Positions 8,915 to 16,645 of a stretch of DNA of 41,444 nt are shown here, piece after piece. How positions within the stretch are numbered: position 1 is the stretch's first letter; each line of letters begins with the position of its first letter. Where the stretch lies: positions 1-41,444 of the forward strand of contig NZ_WUUU01000010.1 of the NCBI RefSeq assembly GCF_009831555.1, read 5' to 3'. The notes beneath the pieces are model-generated. The model was not told the origin of the DNA. It made no database searches and saw only the letters and a program-made list of their open reading frames with translations. This stretch comes from Halobacterium bonnevillei (GTDB taxonomy: Archaea; Halobacteriota; Halobacteria; Halobacteriales; Halobacteriaceae). The position numbers and the translations under genes are program-made.

Positions 8915-9945
8915 TGCGCGTCCTGGTCGATGTCACGCACCCGGCGCACGTCCACCTCTTCCGGAACGCGATTGACGCGTTCCGCGAGCGCGGGCACGCG
9001 GTCCACGTGGCGTCCCGCGAGAAGGACGTGACGACCGACCTCTTGGACGCCCACGGCATCGACCACACCGTCCTCTCCCGGAAACGCGCCGGACTGCTCG
9101 GCGTCGCTCGCGAGTGGAGCGGGCGCGAATTCCGCTTGCTCCGGTTCGCGGCTCGCTTCGACCCGGACGTCGTGCTCAGTCGCCTGAACCCGGCGGCCGC
9201 ACACGTCTCCTCGGCGCTCGGAACACCGAACGTGGTCTTCCACGACACGGAGGTCGCGGGGCTGCTCGACCGCGTCACCGCACCGTTCGCGGCGGTCGTG
9301 GCGACACCCGCCTGTTTCGACCGCGACCTGCCCGCGCCACACGTCCGCTACGAGGGGTTTCACGAACTCGCGTACCTCCACCCGGCGCGGTTCACGCCCG
9401 ACCCCGACGTGCTCCGGGAGGCCGACGTCGACCCAGCGGAACCGTACTCGGTCGTCCGCCTCGTCGCCGGCGACGCCCACCACGACGGCGGCACGGCGAG
9501 TTTCTCTCGAGACGCCGTCGAGGAACTCCTCGGACGCCTCGCTGCCCACGGCGAAGTCTACGTCTCCAGCGAGGGGTCGGTCCCGTGGGGGGACGACGCG
9601 TCCGCTCCGCCGGTGTCCGTCGACGGGCTGCACGACCTGCTGGCGTTCGCGGACGCCTACGTCGGTGACTCCTCGACGATGGCGACGGAAGCCGGCGTGC
9701 TCGGGACGCCCGCGGTCCGGTACGACCCCCTGGACAGCGACATGGGGAACTTCCGCGCGCTGGCGGAGTACGGTCTCGTGGAGTCCACGACCAGCGAACG
9801 GACCGCCGTCGACCGCGCCGTCGAACTGGCCGCCGACTCGGACGCGTCGCGGCGGTGGCGGCGGCGCCGACGCCACCTGCTCGCGGACAACGTCGACCTC
9901 ACCGCGTTCGTGGTGGAACTCACCGAGGAGGTGGGGGCGCCGTGA
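8914..9945 (+). CDS. DUF354 family glycosyltransferase-like protein
   Basis: The 343-residue product begins with VDVTHPAHVHLFRNAI, the signature of DUF354, an archaeal and bacterial family related to the GT-B fold of MurG and UDP-GlcNAc 2-epimerase. The C-terminal half has DLLAFADAYVGDSSTMATEAGVLGTPAVRYD, matching the nucleotide-sugar-binding end of that fold. The ATG overlaps the previous TGA. It may transfer a sugar during assembly of the polymer, though the activity of the family is not well established. A long open frame covers the region upstream in the same phase, but it is only the shadow of the preceding genes. Confidence 0.87.
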   Translation: MRVLVDVTHPAHVHLFRNAIDAFRERGHAVHVASREKDVTTDLLDAHGIDHTVLSRKRAGLLGVAREWSGREFRLLRFAARFDPDVVLSRLNPAAAHVSSALGTPNVVFHDTEVAGLLDRVTAPFAAVVATPACFDRDLPAPHVRYEGFHELAYLHPARFTPDPDVLREADVDPAEPYSVVRLVAGDAHHDGGTASFSRDAVEELLGRLAAHGEVYVSSEGSVPWGDDASAPPVSVDGLHDLLAFADAYVGDSSTMATEAGVLGTPAVRYDPLDSDMGNFRALAEYGLVESTTSERTAVDRAVELAADSDASRRWRRRRRHLLADNVDLTAFVVELTEEVGAP

Positions 9946-10943
9946 GCGGGAACGAATCCGGCGCGGCGGACTATCCCGGCCTTCAGGCCGACGAGCGGCC
10001 GATTCCGGACGGCTACGAGTTCGCGCTGCTGCTCACGCACGACGTCGACCGCCCCTACAAGACCTACCAGTCGCTGTACTACGCGCTCACCGACGCGGGG
10101 AACCGTCGCTACCACCTCTCGTCGATGCTTCCGAGCACGGACCCGTACTGGCAGTTCGACCGCGTGATGGCGATCGAGCGCGACCTCGGCGTGCGGTCGG
10201 CGTGGTACTTCCTCGTGGAGCAACGGCTCCAGGACCGCCCGCTCCGGGAGTGGCTGACACTGGACGCCTGGCGGCTGTACGCCGGCCGGTACTCGATGGA
10301 CAATCCGCGGATCCGTGCGGTGGTCGACGACCTGGCGGACGGCGACTGGGAGGTCGGCCTCCACGGGTCCTACCACTCTCCGCGGGACCGCGACCGCCTC
10401 CGTGCGGAGAAGCGCGCCGTCGAGGACGTGCTCGGCGACAGGGTCACTGGTGTCCGCCAGCACTACCTCAATCTCGCGGTTCCCGAGACGTGGCACCACC
10501 ACCGCGCGGTCGGCCTCCAGTACGACGCGAGCCTCGGCAGCAGCGACGACTACGGGTTCCAGCACGGCTACGGCGTGAAGCGCCCGTTCGACGACGATTT
10601 CGTCGTCTTCCCGCTGACGATCATGGAGCAGTCGCTCCCCGACCCCGGCGCGGACTTCGACACGGCGTTGGCGGCCTGCGAGTCCGTGCTCCAGGAGGCC
10701 CGCGAGAACGACGCCGTCGCCTCGGTGCTGTGGCACCCGCGTCACTTCAGCGAACGCGACTTCCCCGGCTACGGCCGCCTCTACCGCACGCTCGTCGAAC
10801 GCGCACTCGACCTCGGAGCGTGGGTGGGGTCGCCGGGCGCGTTCTACGAGGTCGCCGACCTGTCGTCCCCGCCCGGTGGCACCGAGAACGACGCCGGTGG
10901 ATCGGCCCTCCGGACGCACCGTCTCGAGGACAGCACCACGTAA
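9942..10943 (+). CDS. Polysaccharide-deacetylase-fold protein (second)
   Basis: The GTG overlaps the DUF354 stop (GTGA), giving 333 residues. CE4-like features are LLLTHDVDRPYKTY near residue 25, VGLHGSYHSPRDRDRLRAEK, a GVRQHYLNL strand, a segment around YDASLG, and a terminal LWHPRHF. The spacing matches a family of haloarchaeal and bacterial polysaccharide-deacetylase-like proteins found in glycan loci. It is only distantly similar to the 6545 product. No signal peptide is visible, so the target is probably a cytoplasmic precursor. It is the last gene of the operon; the next gene is 270 nt away. Confidence 0.78.
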   Translation: MSGNESGAADYPGLQADERPIPDGYEFALLLTHDVDRPYKTYQSLYYALTDAGNRRYHLSSMLPSTDPYWQFDRVMAIERDLGVRSAWYFLVEQRLQDRPLREWLTLDAWRLYAGRYSMDNPRIRAVVDDLADGDWEVGLHGSYHSPRDRDRLRAEKRAVEDVLGDRVTGVRQHYLNLAVPETWHHHRAVGLQYDASLGSSDDYGFQHGYGVKRPFDDDFVVFPLTIMEQSLPDPGADFDTALAACESVLQEARENDAVASVLWHPRHFSERDFPGYGRLYRTLVERALDLGAWVGSPGAFYEVADLSSPPGGTENDAGGSALRTHRLEDSTT

Positions 10944-10993
10944 CGATTGGCGCGGCCTCCAGGAGCGGCCGGAGGGAATCGGCTGTCGGGCGG

Positions 10994-11013
10994 AGTAGGT
11001 GGAACCAACTACT
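10994..11013 (+). terminator. Candidate hairpin after the operon
   Basis: An inverted repeat, agtaggtgg / ccaactact, with a 2-nt loop and one mismatch lies about 50 nt after the last stop of the operon. No T-run follows directly, so a terminator role is tentative. Confidence 0.25.
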
Positions 11014-11107
11014 GGGACGCTGCGAGTGAGCCGCGGACGGCGGCGATGAAGTGGGGGTGGTGGTGCTATCGACGCCTGAAACGCTGTCCGGAGCTCTCTG
11101 CCGGCGG

Positions 11108-11198
11108 AAATATTGTATTAATTATATAACAGTTGGGGAAAGTCGCGTAAGCCGGCCGTACTAGCCACGAAACGGCGTATGGTGCCTATTACTTTAGC
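11108..11198 (+). promoter_or_regulatory. AT-rich promoter region of the ATP-grasp gene
   Basis: A 25-nt almost pure A/T stretch at about 11108-11132 (containing attatataac) is the most AT-rich spot in the first half of the window. A second A/T element (attacttta, 11188-11196) lies 17 nt before the ATG at 11214. This differs from the ATAACAA element used by the neighbouring units. Confidence 0.45.
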
Positions 11199-11213
11199 TG
11201 ACACACATCAACG

Positions 11214-12521
11214 ATGGCGTGGATTGTGTGCTCCCCGACTGCCCCAGACGCTCGCGTGCTCGTTCTCGACGGCGACAGCCAGGCGTCCCTGAGCGTCGTC
11301 TCGTCGCTCGGGTCCCGCGGCGTCGACGTCACGGTCGGTGCTGCGGCCGAGAACTCGATCGGGCGCTACTCGCGGTACGTCGACCGGGAGTACGTGCATC
11401 CCGAGCCTAGCGAGCGACCTGTCGCGTTCGCGAACGAGCTATTCGACTTCCTGACGCGGACCGACCACTTCGCGGTCATCCCCACGCGCGACGACACTAC
11501 CACAGTCGTCTCCCGGAACAAACAGCGACTCGCAGACACCGGCACGCACGTCGGCGTCGAGGACTGGGAGCGATTCCAGCGCGTCGCGAACAAAGCCCGC
11601 ACCTTCGCGTTCGCCACCGACCTCGACGTCCCCACGCCGGAGACGCACGCACCCGCTTCGCTGGCCGACGTCGAAGCAATCGCCGACGACGTCGCCTATC
11701 CCGTCATCGTGAAGTCCCGGAGCAAACACGTCGCGGACAGCCACGGCCGCCTCTACACGCACGAAGTCGGCAGCAACGACTACGCCGACTCCCCGGCCGA
11801 CCTCCTCGAAACGTACGAGCGACTGCGCAACGCTAGCGAGGGCACCCGGAACGAACCACCGCTCGTCCAGGAGTGCATCCCCGGACAGACCACCACCACC
11901 GTCGGTCTCGCCCGCGAGGGCGAACTGCTCGCGCACTTCCAGGAACGCCGCCTCCGCACCACGCCCGCGTCCGGGGGGAGTTCGACGCTGATTCGCGGGT
12001 TCCGCGACGACAGGATGCTCGCGTACGCCCGCACCGTCGTCGCCGAAATCGACTGGACCGGGCCGATCCAGGTGGAGTTCATGTGGACGCCCGACGGGGA
12101 GTTCTACCTCGTGGAAGTCAACGGCCGGTACTGGGGGTCGCTGCCGCTCGCGGTCGCCAGCGGCGTCGACGTCCCGTGGCTGCACTACTCGCTGCTCGCA
12201 GGCGAGAAGCCGTGCGTCCCGGGTTGCTACCGAGACGACGTCGTCCAGCAGCGACTCCTCTACGGCGACCTGAAGTGGCTCGCCGAACAGCTCGCTGACG
12301 GGAATCCCGCGGCCATCGGGCCGTTCCTCCAGGCGCTCGCGACGACTAGTCAGGTGTTCGTGCGGCCGTCGGACCCCCTGACCACGCTCGCGGCGCTCCG
12401 GCAGGCGGCCGAGCTCGGCGTCGAAGCGCTGCAGGCGGAACTCCGCGACGTCTTCCCAGACCGCGAGCCACCGAGCACGCCGGATGACAAGCCAATTCAG
12501 GTCGAACAGGGTCGTCGATAG
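11214..12521 (+). CDS. ATP-grasp carboxylate-amine ligase (first of two)
   Basis: This 435-residue protein shows ATP-grasp architecture. A pre-ATP domain (VLVLDGDSQASLSVVSSLGSRG) is followed by the ATP-binding strand YPVIVKSRSKH, the hinge VQECIPGQTTT, and metal ligands in IQVEFMWTP and Glu301/Asn303 of LVEVNGRYWGSLPLAV. The family activates a carboxylate as acyl phosphate and joins it to an amine. Relatives near surface-polysaccharide genes are usually called carboxylate-amine ligases, and their substrates are unknown. In this locus an attractive acceptor or donor is a uronic acid carboxylate made by the preceding operon, but that is inference. It is a single-gene unit, paralogous to the ligase at 19158. 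Confidence 0.85.
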   Translation: MAWIVCSPTAPDARVLVLDGDSQASLSVVSSLGSRGVDVTVGAAAENSIGRYSRYVDREYVHPEPSERPVAFANELFDFLTRTDHFAVIPTRDDTTTVVSRNKQRLADTGTHVGVEDWERFQRVANKARTFAFATDLDVPTPETHAPASLADVEAIADDVAYPVIVKSRSKHVADSHGRLYTHEVGSNDYADSPADLLETYERLRNASEGTRNEPPLVQECIPGQTTTTVGLAREGELLAHFQERRLRTTPASGGSSTLIRGFRDDRMLAYARTVVAEIDWTGPIQVEFMWTPDGEFYLVEVNGRYWGSLPLAVASGVDVPWLHYSLLAGEKPCVPGCYRDDVVQQRLLYGDLKWLAEQLADGNPAAIGPFLQALATTSQVFVRPSDPLTTLAALRQAAELGVEALQAELRDVFPDREPPSTPDDKPIQVEQGRR

Positions 12522-12590
12522 AGCACGTCCCCGACGGAAAGCGCGGCGTCGTGCCCGCCGTTCGGACGTGTTCCGGTGGGTAGGAAGGTG

Positions 12591-12597
12591 ATAACAA
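12591..12597 (+). promoter_or_regulatory. ATAACAA promoter element of the FemAB-like gene
   Basis: ATAACAA ends 27 nt before the ATG at 12625. This spacing supports that ATG over the TTG at 12598, which would directly abut the element. Confidence 0.6.
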
Positions 12598-12624
12598 TTG
12601 AGCCACGGGAACCCACCGCTGGCA

Positions 12625-13632
12625 ATGGAGATTCGACAACTCTCGCTGGCCGAGTGGGGGGACGCCCTCCCCGACTCGGGGTTCGAGGTGTTCCACACGC
12701 CCGCGGCCCTCAGCGTGCTCGCGGACCACTCCAACGGCGAGCTGCGGCTGTACGGCGGCTTCAAGGGAGAACAGCCCGTCGGCTTGTTCCCGGTCGTAGT
12801 GCAGGACCGTGCCGTCGGGCGCGCCACGCTGTCGCCGCCGCCCGGGTTCGCCGTGCCCAGGCTCGGCCCGCTGGTGATGCCCGTCAGCCCGAAACGACGG
12901 AAACGCGAGCAGGTCAACGGCCGGTTCGCTGAACGGGTCCTCGCGGAACTCGACGTGGACGCGTCGACGACGCTGTTCCGGACGGTCTGCCCGACGTCGT
13001 ACCCCGACCCGCGGCCGTTCGTGTGGTCTGACCTCTCGCTGGACACCTCGTTCACGTACCACCTCGACGTCGACGAGGACCCTGACGCGATGTTGTCCTC
13101 GTTCAGCAAGAGCCTCCGGCGGGAAATCCGGGACGGCCTAGACCTCGACGTCACTGTCGCGGTCGACGGCGAGGACGCCGTCCGCCAGGTGTTCGAACAG
13201 ACCCGCGCCCGGTACGAGGAACAGGACCGCGGCTTCACGCTGGAGTGGTCGTACGTCAGCGACCTCGCGCGTGCACTGGCCGCAGACGACCGCTGCCGCA
13301 CGTACGTCGTGCAAACGGCGGACGGGGACTTCCTCTCGGGGATGATCGTCCTCTACAGCAACGACGCGGCGTACTACTGGCTCGGCGGCGCGCGCACCGT
13401 CCACGAGGGCACGAGCGTGAACAGCCTCCTCCACTGGCGCGTCATCTGCGACATCGCGGACGGGGACCCGCGTGAGTCGGTGGACACCTACGACCTGATG
13501 GGGGCGAACACGGAGCGGCTCTGCCGGTACAAGAGCAAGTTCGGCGCGGACCTCGCGCCGTACTACGCCCTCGAGTCCAGCGGTCCGGGGATGACCGCCG
13601 CAAAGACCGCCTACCGCCTGGTGAGCAGGTAG
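12625..13632 (+). CDS. FemAB/GNAT-like acyltransferase
   Basis: The ATG at 12625 gives 335 residues and correct spacing to the promoter element. The protein has the two-GNAT-domain layout of FemAB-like transferases: VFHTPAALSVL near the N-terminus, a central substrate region SFSKSLRREIRDG, then a C-terminal domain with SGMIVLYSNDAAYYWLGG and NSLLHWRVICDI. The final YDLMGANTERLCRYKSKFGA is typical. Known members transfer amino acids from aminoacyl-tRNA to peptidoglycan stems, and archaeal relatives occur in polysaccharide loci with unknown acyl donors. It is followed 5 nt later by a glycosyltransferase, suggesting it modifies a glycan rather than a peptide. Donor and acceptor are not known. 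Confidence 0.82.
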   Translation: MEIRQLSLAEWGDALPDSGFEVFHTPAALSVLADHSNGELRLYGGFKGEQPVGLFPVVVQDRAVGRATLSPPPGFAVPRLGPLVMPVSPKRRKREQVNGRFAERVLAELDVDASTTLFRTVCPTSYPDPRPFVWSDLSLDTSFTYHLDVDEDPDAMLSSFSKSLRREIRDGLDLDVTVAVDGEDAVRQVFEQTRARYEEQDRGFTLEWSYVSDLARALAADDRCRTYVVQTADGDFLSGMIVLYSNDAAYYWLGGARTVHEGTSVNSLLHWRVICDIADGDPRESVDTYDLMGANTERLCRYKSKFGADLAPYYALESSGPGMTAAKTAYRLVSR

Positions 13633-13637
13633 CCGCC

Positions 13638-14575
13638 GTGCGAGTGCTCAACCTCGTCCCGAACAGCGACTCGCGGTTCTTCCAGCAGCAGGTCGCCGTG
13701 CTCGGGGAGCGCGGCGTCGACCAGACGACGCTGACGGTTCCGGGCCGCCGGGACTACGAGGACGGCGAGACGTCGGGCAGGTCCCCGCTGGCGTACGCCC
13801 GCTTGTACCCCAGCGTCCTCGGCGCGTCCTTCGACGACTACGACCTGGTGCACGCGAACTACGGACTGACGGCGCCGCACGCGGTCCTCCAGCCGAACCT
13901 CCCGGTGGTCGTCTCCCTATGGGGGACTGACCTGTTCGGGAAGTACGGCTGGGTGAGCAAGCTCTGCACGCGGCTCGCCGACGAGGTCGTCGTGATGTCC
14001 CCGGCGATGGCGGCGGAACTCGATACCGACGCCCACGTCATCCCGCACGGCGTCGACCTCGCCCGGTTCCAGCCAGCGCCCCAGGACGACGCCAAGAACC
14101 GCCTCGGGTGGCGCGACGACGTCTACCACGTCCTGTTTCCGTATCCGCCCGAACGCAGCGTCAAAGACTATCCGAGGGCGGACCGAATCGTTGACACCGT
14201 CGACGGCGAACTCGACGCCCCCGTCGTGTTGCACACGGTCACCGGCGTCCCGCACGACCAGATGCCGACGTACATGAACGCCGCAGACGTCCTTCTCGTG
14301 ACCTCGCGACGGGAGGGATCACCGAACGCGGTGAAGGAGGCCCTGGCGTGCAACCTCCCCGTGGTCTCCACCGACGTCGGCGACGTCGACGCGCGACTCG
14401 ACGGCGTCACGCACTCTCACGTCTGTACCTCCGACGCCGGCCTCGCCGCCGCCGTCGCGACGTCCTCCGAGCGAACGAGCGGTCGAACGGCCGGAAGGCC
14501 GCCCGCGAAATCAGCGTCGAACGGACCAGCGAACGACTCCACGGAGTCTACGAGACGGTCGTCGATGCGGCCTGA
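13638..14575 (+). CDS. GT4-type glycosyltransferase with an apparent frameshift near its C-terminus
   Basis: The GTG start lies 5 nt after the previous stop. GT-B/GT4 features are LVHANYGLTAPHA, VVSLWGTDLFGKYG, VIPHGVDLARF and the donor-site motif EGSPNAVKEALACNLPVVSTDVGD. Past about 14459 the annotated frame turns into a low-complexity tail running to 14762. The neighbouring frame instead encodes a normal ending, NERSNGRKAAREIS then TSERLHGVYETVVDAA, with TGA at 14573-14575. The span is one base short of a multiple of three, so one missing base restores about 312 residues. This ending also leaves the next promoter intergenic. I therefore treat it as one gene with a -1 shift, real or from sequencing. 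Confidence 0.8.
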
Positions 14576-14705
14576 CCACAGTCGTCGGGGGCGAGCGTCT
14601 TCCCAGACGCGACGGATAGCACGCCACTCCCGGCACCGCAGTCTCGCGCGGGAATCACCGGACTGCGGGACGTCGGCGGCGGCGCCTGCCGGCTATACGG
14701 TCCGC

Positions 14706-14753
14706 ATAACAATCCTCGCAGCCGTGCGACTGCAAGCCACGACTCGTGGAGGT
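14706..14753 (+). promoter_or_regulatory. ATAACAA promoter element plus Shine-Dalgarno site
   Basis: ATAACAA at 14706-14712 lies 46 nt before the GTG at 14759. A strong GGAGGT at 14748-14753 sits 5 nt before that GTG. The longer spacing and the Shine-Dalgarno site together point to a leadered transcript, unlike the leaderless units nearby. Confidence 0.6.
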
Positions 14754-14758
14754 CTCAC

Positions 14759-16645
14759 GTGAGCACCACTGACCGCGTCCGGAAACTCGCGCTCCTCGCA
14801 GGGTCCGTGGCGCTGACTGTCGCCGTCCTCGCAGCCCACAACAGCCCCGCCGCCGCCTACGAGCTGTCCATCTACGCGTCGACTCCCGCGATGGTCTGGG
14901 GCGGCGTGGCTGCGGCGTTCCTCTCGGGGGCGCTCGTCGCCTTCACCGCGCGCGTTCGGAGCGGCGTCTGGGCCGCTGCCGTCGGCCTCGTTGGCGGCGC
15001 CACGCTCACCGTCTTCGGGTTGCCGCTGCTCCGCGGTTACGAGTTCTACGGCGTCGGTGACTCCCTGAGCCACGTCGGCTGGGCCCGGGAGATCGCGGCC
15101 GGAGCCCACGACCCCACGAACCTCCTCTACCCAGGCGTCCACTCGCTGACCGTCTTCGTCGGGCGCGTCGCGGACGTCCCGATGACCCAAGCGAACATGG
15201 TCGTCGCATTGGTCGCGATTCCGTTCGTATTCCTGCTGTTCGTCCCGCTGGCAGCCGAACTGATCGCAGCCACGCCGCGGGCGTACACGGTCGGCTTGCT
15301 CGTCGCCGCGCTGTTCGTCCCCATCAACAACGTCTCCGTCCACCCGAACACGCACCCGGCGAGCCAGGCAATCCTGTTGTTCGCGTTCCTGCTGTACCTC
15401 GCGCTCGCGTACACCACCGGCGATCTCGACGCCGGACGCGGGGACGAGTCTCGTGACTCCGCCGGTGGACGCGGGGACAGAATCCACAGGTCCGCTGGTG
15501 GACGCGGGGACTCGACAGCGTCACCCTGGCTAGTCCTCGGGACCGGGACGGGCGTCCTCCTCGTGCTCGCGTCGGCCGCTGTGGTCTTCGTCCACCCACA
15601 GCAGGCGCTGAACGTCGCGCTCGTGTTCGCCGCAATCGCTGCCGTCCAGTTTCTCGCCCGGCGATTCGCCGCGAACCGGGCCCTCGCCGCTCACCGGCCG
15701 CTGTACGTTCACACGGCCGTTCTGCTGGCCGTGTTCTTCGCGTGGACGCCGCGGTTCGACCGCGCACAGGGAGCGTTCACCGGGACCATCGAGAGTCTCG
15801 TCCAGTCCGGCCCCTCCGCGGGCGGAGTCGTGTCCCAGCGGTCGGCGTCGCTGACTGTCGTCGGCGGGAGCCTCCCCGAACTGTTCGGGAAACTGTTCGG
15901 TGTCGCGACGGTGTGCTCGGCGCTCGCTGCGGGGCTGCTCGGTGTCGGCCTCTACCGCCGCTACCGCGATTCCGACGCCCTCGTCGGCTACGTCGGGGCG
16001 GGCCTCGTCCCGGTCGTCGGTGTCTTCCTCGTGGTGCTGGCGTCGAATGCCGGGGACATGTACTTCCGCTATCACGGGTTCATCATGGTGCCCGTGAGCA
16101 TCCTGGCCGCCGCCGCGCTGGCCCGCGCCCGGAACTGGGCCGCACACCGAGGCGCCGCGCGCGCCGGCGCGGCCATCGTCGTCGTGCTCCTTCTGGGGCT
16201 GGCACCGGTCGGTGCGGTCGCGATCCACCCGTCGCCGTACGTTTACCAGCCGACCAAGCACGTCACGGCAGCCGAACTCGACGGCTTCGGGTCCGCGTTC
16301 GAGTACCGCGAGGACGGCGTCGAGTTCGCGGGCGTGCGCGGCGGACCGCGGCGCTTCGTGGACTACCACTACGGCACGGAGCGCGCGCGGACGACGCTCT
16401 CGTTCCCCGGCTACAGGGACGCCATCCCGCCGGGAGTGTTCGCCGCGGGGAACTACACGGACGCGTTCGGCGACCCCCGATACATCGTGCTCACCGAGCG
16501 CGACTACGAACGCGAAGTCGGCCTCTACGGCGGCTTCAGGCACCCCGAATCAGGGTTCAGTGCGTTCGAAACCGCGCCCGGCGTGAATCACGTCCGCACC
16601 AGCGACGGGGTCGACGTGTACGTCGTCCGGGAGGACGACGCGTAG
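14759..16645 (+). CDS. Large polytopic membrane protein of a glycan locus
   Basis: The 628-residue product has roughly ten or more hydrophobic segments over residues 1-480 and a soluble C-terminal domain of about 145 residues, probably outside the cell. The first loop contains FYGVGDSLSHVGWAREI with an acidic residue, and another contains NVSVHPNTHPASQ. This layout resembles GT-C-type glycosyltransferases, oligosaccharyltransferase-like proteins and haloarchaeal proteins of unknown function in polysaccharide clusters. I cannot assign it more precisely. A 33-bp tandem repeat encodes three GRGD-containing units in a loop near residues 222-252. The gene stops directly before the flippase start, so the two form an operon. 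Confidence 0.8.
   Translation: MSTTDRVRKLALLAGSVALTVAVLAAHNSPAAAYELSIYASTPAMVWGGVAAAFLSGALVAFTARVRSGVWAAAVGLVGGATLTVFGLPLLRGYEFYGVGDSLSHVGWAREIAAGAHDPTNLLYPGVHSLTVFVGRVADVPMTQANMVVALVAIPFVFLLFVPLAAELIAATPRAYTVGLLVAALFVPINNVSVHPNTHPASQAILLFAFLLYLALAYTTGDLDAGRGDESRDSAGGRGDRIHRSAGGRGDSTASPWLVLGTGTGVLLVLASAAVVFVHPQQALNVALVFAAIAAVQFLARRFAANRALAAHRPLYVHTAVLLAVFFAWTPRFDRAQGAFTGTIESLVQSGPSAGGVVSQRSASLTVVGGSLPELFGKLFGVATVCSALAAGLLGVGLYRRYRDSDALVGYVGAGLVPVVGVFLVVLASNAGDMYFRYHGFIMVPVSILAAAALARARNWAAHRGAARAGAAIVVVLLLGLAPVGAVAIHPSPYVYQPTKHVTAAELDGFGSAFEYREDGVEFAGVRGGPRRFVDYHYGTERARTTLSFPGYRDAIPPGVFAAGNYTDAFGDPRYIVLTERDYEREVGLYGGFRHPESGFSAFETAPGVNHVRTSDGVDVYVVREDDA
15434..15511 (+). repeat. 33-bp tandem repeat within the membrane-protein gene
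   Basis: The 12-mer ggacgcggggac recurs exactly at 15434, 15467 and 15500. The two 33-bp units between them are similar (SAGGRGD at protein level) and stay in frame. Confidence 0.85.

Noticed and set aside
6481-9945. 1154-codon plus-strand open frame
   Set aside because: Up to 8914 it is an Arg/Pro-rich shadow of the deacetylase and phosphodiesterase genes in another frame. Only the DUF354 part at the end is real.
10947-11129. 60-codon ORF in the gap before the ATP-grasp gene
   Set aside because: Its composition is unlike a haloarchaeal protein, it overlaps a hairpin and an AT-rich promoter, and no family is recognised.
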